A stretch of 7,584 bases of DNA from Acidimicrobiia bacterium UBA6912 (GTDB taxonomy: Bacteria; Actinomycetota; Acidimicrobiia; Spongiisociales; UBA5794), in assembly GCA_002450985.1 (NCBI GenBank), contig DKBA01000109.1, positions 4,290 through 11,873 of the forward strand. Direction: 5' to 3'. Position numbers and translations under genes: made by a program. Below the pieces are notes generated by a model. It searched no databases. It had not been told where the DNA came from and worked only from the letters and a program-made list of their open reading frames with translations. How positions within the stretch are numbered: the stretch's first letter is position 1; each line of letters opens with the position of its first letter. This document shows, piece after piece, positions 6,101 to 7,584 of this stretch.

Positions 6101-6874
6101 ATGAGCGCCCACGAGACTCTCGATCGTTCCAGCGCCATGCCCCTGTGGGCGCAGCTGCTGCGCGATCTTCGGGTCCGTCTCTCCGACGGCGAATTTGCGG
6201 CGCGTTTCCCCACCGACCAGGAGCTGGTCGAGGAGTACGGCGTCAGCCGCCACACCGTGCGGGAGGCGGTGCGTCGCATCCAGGCCGAGGGCATCCTCGA
6301 CCGGCGCCGCGGCCGCGGCACGTACGTGCGCAAGCCCGACTTCGAGCAACCCCTCGGCACGCTCTACAGCCTCTTCCGGTCCATCGAGGCGGAGGGCACG
6401 GAGCAGACCAGCGTCGTCTTGAGTTGTGAGTCGCGGGTCGAGCCCGAGATCGCCGAGCACCTCGACGTTCCGGAAGACGCCGAGCTCTTCTACCTCGAGC
6501 GGCTTCGCCTGGCAGGGGAGGAGCCCCTCGCAGTCGATCGCACCTGGCTCCCGATGCCCCTCGCCCAGCCGCTGCTCGCCGCCGACTTCGCCCGTACCGC
6601 CCTCTACGACGAGCTGGCGATGCTGTGCGGCGTGGCCCCCGAGAGCGGCAGTGAGGTCATCCGGCCGGTCATCCCGGATCAGGCCGACCGCGAGCAGCTG
6701 GGCCTCGCTGCCGATCAGGCGGCCTTCTTGATCATCCGCAAGACCTCAGCCCGGGGGAAGGCCCTCGAATGGCGGGAGAGCGTGGTGCGCGGCGACGTCT
6801 ACAGCTTCCGCGTCGACTGGGGCGGCGGCGACGAGGCGGTACCGGAGCTGGTGCCGGACGATGGGCTCGGTTGA
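6101..6874 (+). CDS. GntR-family transcriptional regulator, HutC/UTRA subfamily
   Basis: The 257-residue protein has an N-terminal winged helix-turn-helix at about 13-77: MPLWAQLLRDLRVRL, then FPTDQELVEEYGVSRHTVREAV and the wing GRGTYVRKP. This is a textbook GntR DNA-binding domain. The rest (about 85-235) fits the UTRA ligand-binding domain of the HutC branch, including the FYLERLRLAGEEPLAVDRTWLP stretch (130-151) and the closing pattern ALEWRESVVRGDVYSFRVDW. Such regulators usually act as dimeric repressors released by a small metabolite. The ATG is chosen because sequence before it lacks family similarity and because the TAGGAT box sits eight bases upstream; the frame could extend back to GTG 6056. 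It may control the polyol cluster 3.5 kb upstream, but no matching operator was found by eye. Its acidic tail (DEAVPELVPDD) is probably disordered. Confidence 0.93.
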   Translation: MSAHETLDRSSAMPLWAQLLRDLRVRLSDGEFAARFPTDQELVEEYGVSRHTVREAVRRIQAEGILDRRRGRGTYVRKPDFEQPLGTLYSLFRSIEAEGTEQTSVVLSCESRVEPEIAEHLDVPEDAELFYLERLRLAGEEPLAVDRTWLPMPLAQPLLAADFARTALYDELAMLCGVAPESGSEVIRPVIPDQADREQLGLAADQAAFLIIRKTSARGKALEWRESVVRGDVYSFRVDWGGGDEAVPELVPDDGLG

Positions 6875-6886
6875 TCGATCGTCGAT

Positions 6887-6902
6887 GGCGGAGAGTCCCG
6901 CC
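6887..6902. terminator. Short hairpin between convergent genes, weak terminator candidate
   Basis: GGCGG (6887-6891) pairs with CCGCC (6898-6902) across a six-base loop in the 32-base gap between two converging stop codons. The stem is only five pairs and lacks a T run on either strand, so this is suggested by position more than by strength. Confidence 0.3.
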
Positions 6903-6906
6903 TGCG

Positions 6907-7584
6907 TCAGAATGGCGTCTCCAGCCGTCCGGCGGTCGTCTCCGCCCGCACCGCCAAGTCGTGCCAGAGGCGGGCGCTGCCGGGGTGGCTCGCGGCGAGG
7001 GCGCTCCAGCGGGCGGCGGCAACCATGAAGAGCATCGCCACGTCGGCCCGGCCGGGGCCGTTCAGGTCCAGCTCGCCGCTCCCACCGATCATCGAGCGGA
7101 CCGTCGCGTCGAGGATGACGGCGCCACTCCACAGCGACCGCACCCAATCACCCATCGGCACGTCGACCGTGGCGGGACCGAAGGCGTCCTCACCCGGCGG
7201 GGCGAGACCCTCCGTCGCTCCCAAGTCGGGGGCCGGCCGCAGCCGGTCGCCGAGCCGCAACAGCAGCTCTCGTCCCTTGTGGGCGCGCTCTCGATACTCC
7301 GGGTAGCAGCGACCTGCCGTGTCGAACCAGGGCACCGCCCAATGCAGGATGCGGTCGCCGAGCAGGAACCGGCGGTCCGTGTACGCACGCGTGGCGATCT
7401 GCGGCTCGTCTCGCTCCCACGCCTGGGCCTCCGCCATCGCCAGCCCGGCGCCGAACGAGGCGAGCGAGCCGAGCGAGGCGTCCGGGAGCCGGTGACCCCA
7501 CGACCCGGCCCGCTTCGCCAGGTCCTCGGCGGGGTCGAAGAAGGCGACCACCTCTGCTTCGACCGGTGGCACGTCGTCCCAGTC
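6907..7584 (-). CDS. Hypothetical protein, C-terminal part (5' end beyond the window)
   Basis: The minus-strand frame is open to the right edge and stops at 6907-6909, giving 225 visible residues. A GTG at 7570-7572 could start it, but in-frame codons upstream (DWDD) remain open and no ribosome site is visible, so truncation is more likely. I do not recognise the family. The visible part is soluble-looking, without membrane segments or obvious metal or nucleotide motifs. Notable stretches are VAFFDPAEDLAKRAGSWGHRL, a helix rich in Ala (ASFGAGLAMAEAQAWE), TDRRFLLGDRILHWAVPWFD and RAHKGRELLLRLGDRL, with eight tryptophans counting the first visible codons. The strong third-position GC and the absence of a competing + frame of quality support it as real. 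It converges on the GntR gene with 32 bases between stops, so it is a separate transcription unit. Confidence 0.65.
   Translation of the reverse strand, partial: DWDDVPPVEAEVVAFFDPAEDLAKRAGSWGHRLPDASLGSLASFGAGLAMAEAQAWERDEPQIATRAYTDRRFLLGDRILHWAVPWFDTAGRCYPEYRERAHKGRELLLRLGDRLRPAPDLGATEGLAPPGEDAFGPATVDVPMGDWVRSLWSGAVILDATVRSMIGGSGELDLNGPGRADVAMLFMVAAARWSALAASHPGSARLWHDLAVRAETTAGRLETPF

Noticed and set aside
1..7584. tRNA, rRNA, CRISPR, insertion sequence or phage elements
   Set aside because: I looked through the gaps and coding regions and saw no cloverleaf-like sequence, regularly spaced repeats, terminal inverted repeats or transposase/integrase sequence.

Overview
The window is uniformly GC-rich, densely coding DNA. 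Shine-Dalgarno sites of the GGAGG type, GTG starts and TANNNT-type -10 boxes with no clear -35 point to a high-GC actinobacterium. An Acidimicrobiia/Ilumatobacter-like host is my guess from general style and is not proven. No RNA gene, CRISPR array, insertion sequence, phage gene or integrase is visible, and no intergenic gap exceeds about 155 bases.

Layout. Six genes lie on the + strand, with a seventh, left-truncated, at the start of the window and a convergent one at the right end. (1) Positions 1-641 hold the C-terminal part of an ABC transporter solute-binding protein of the sorbitol/mannitol (SmoE-like) type. (2) 688-1620 and 1617-2471 hold the two permeases (SmoF/MalF-like and SmoG/MalG-like), overlapping by ATGA. 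(3) After a 130-base gap with striking inverted repeats comes a short-chain dehydrogenase/reductase (2605-3438). Together these look like a polyol (sugar alcohol) uptake and oxidation cluster. No ATPase gene lies among them.

(4) 3503-4402 encodes an aminoglycoside phosphotransferase-fold (APH/choline kinase-like) small-molecule kinase, followed by a strong GC hairpin. (5) 4555-5277 encodes a PspA/IM30-family membrane-stress protein with its own promoter-like box. (6) 5322-6059 encodes a class I SAM-dependent methyltransferase resembling the TylM1/DesVI sugar N-methyltransferases. (7) 6101-6874 encodes a GntR/HutC-type regulator that appears to have a leaderless transcript. (8) 6907-7584 on the - strand is the C-terminal part of an unrecognised protein running off the window and converging on the regulator.

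The first half is a coherent catabolic operon; the second half looks like a string of independent housekeeping or accessory genes. I did not find a clearly new multi-gene system. The most interesting non-coding signal is the 2509-2603 leader ahead of the dehydrogenase. It can fold into tandem hairpins and also into at least two competing pairings, one of which covers part of the ribosome binding site.
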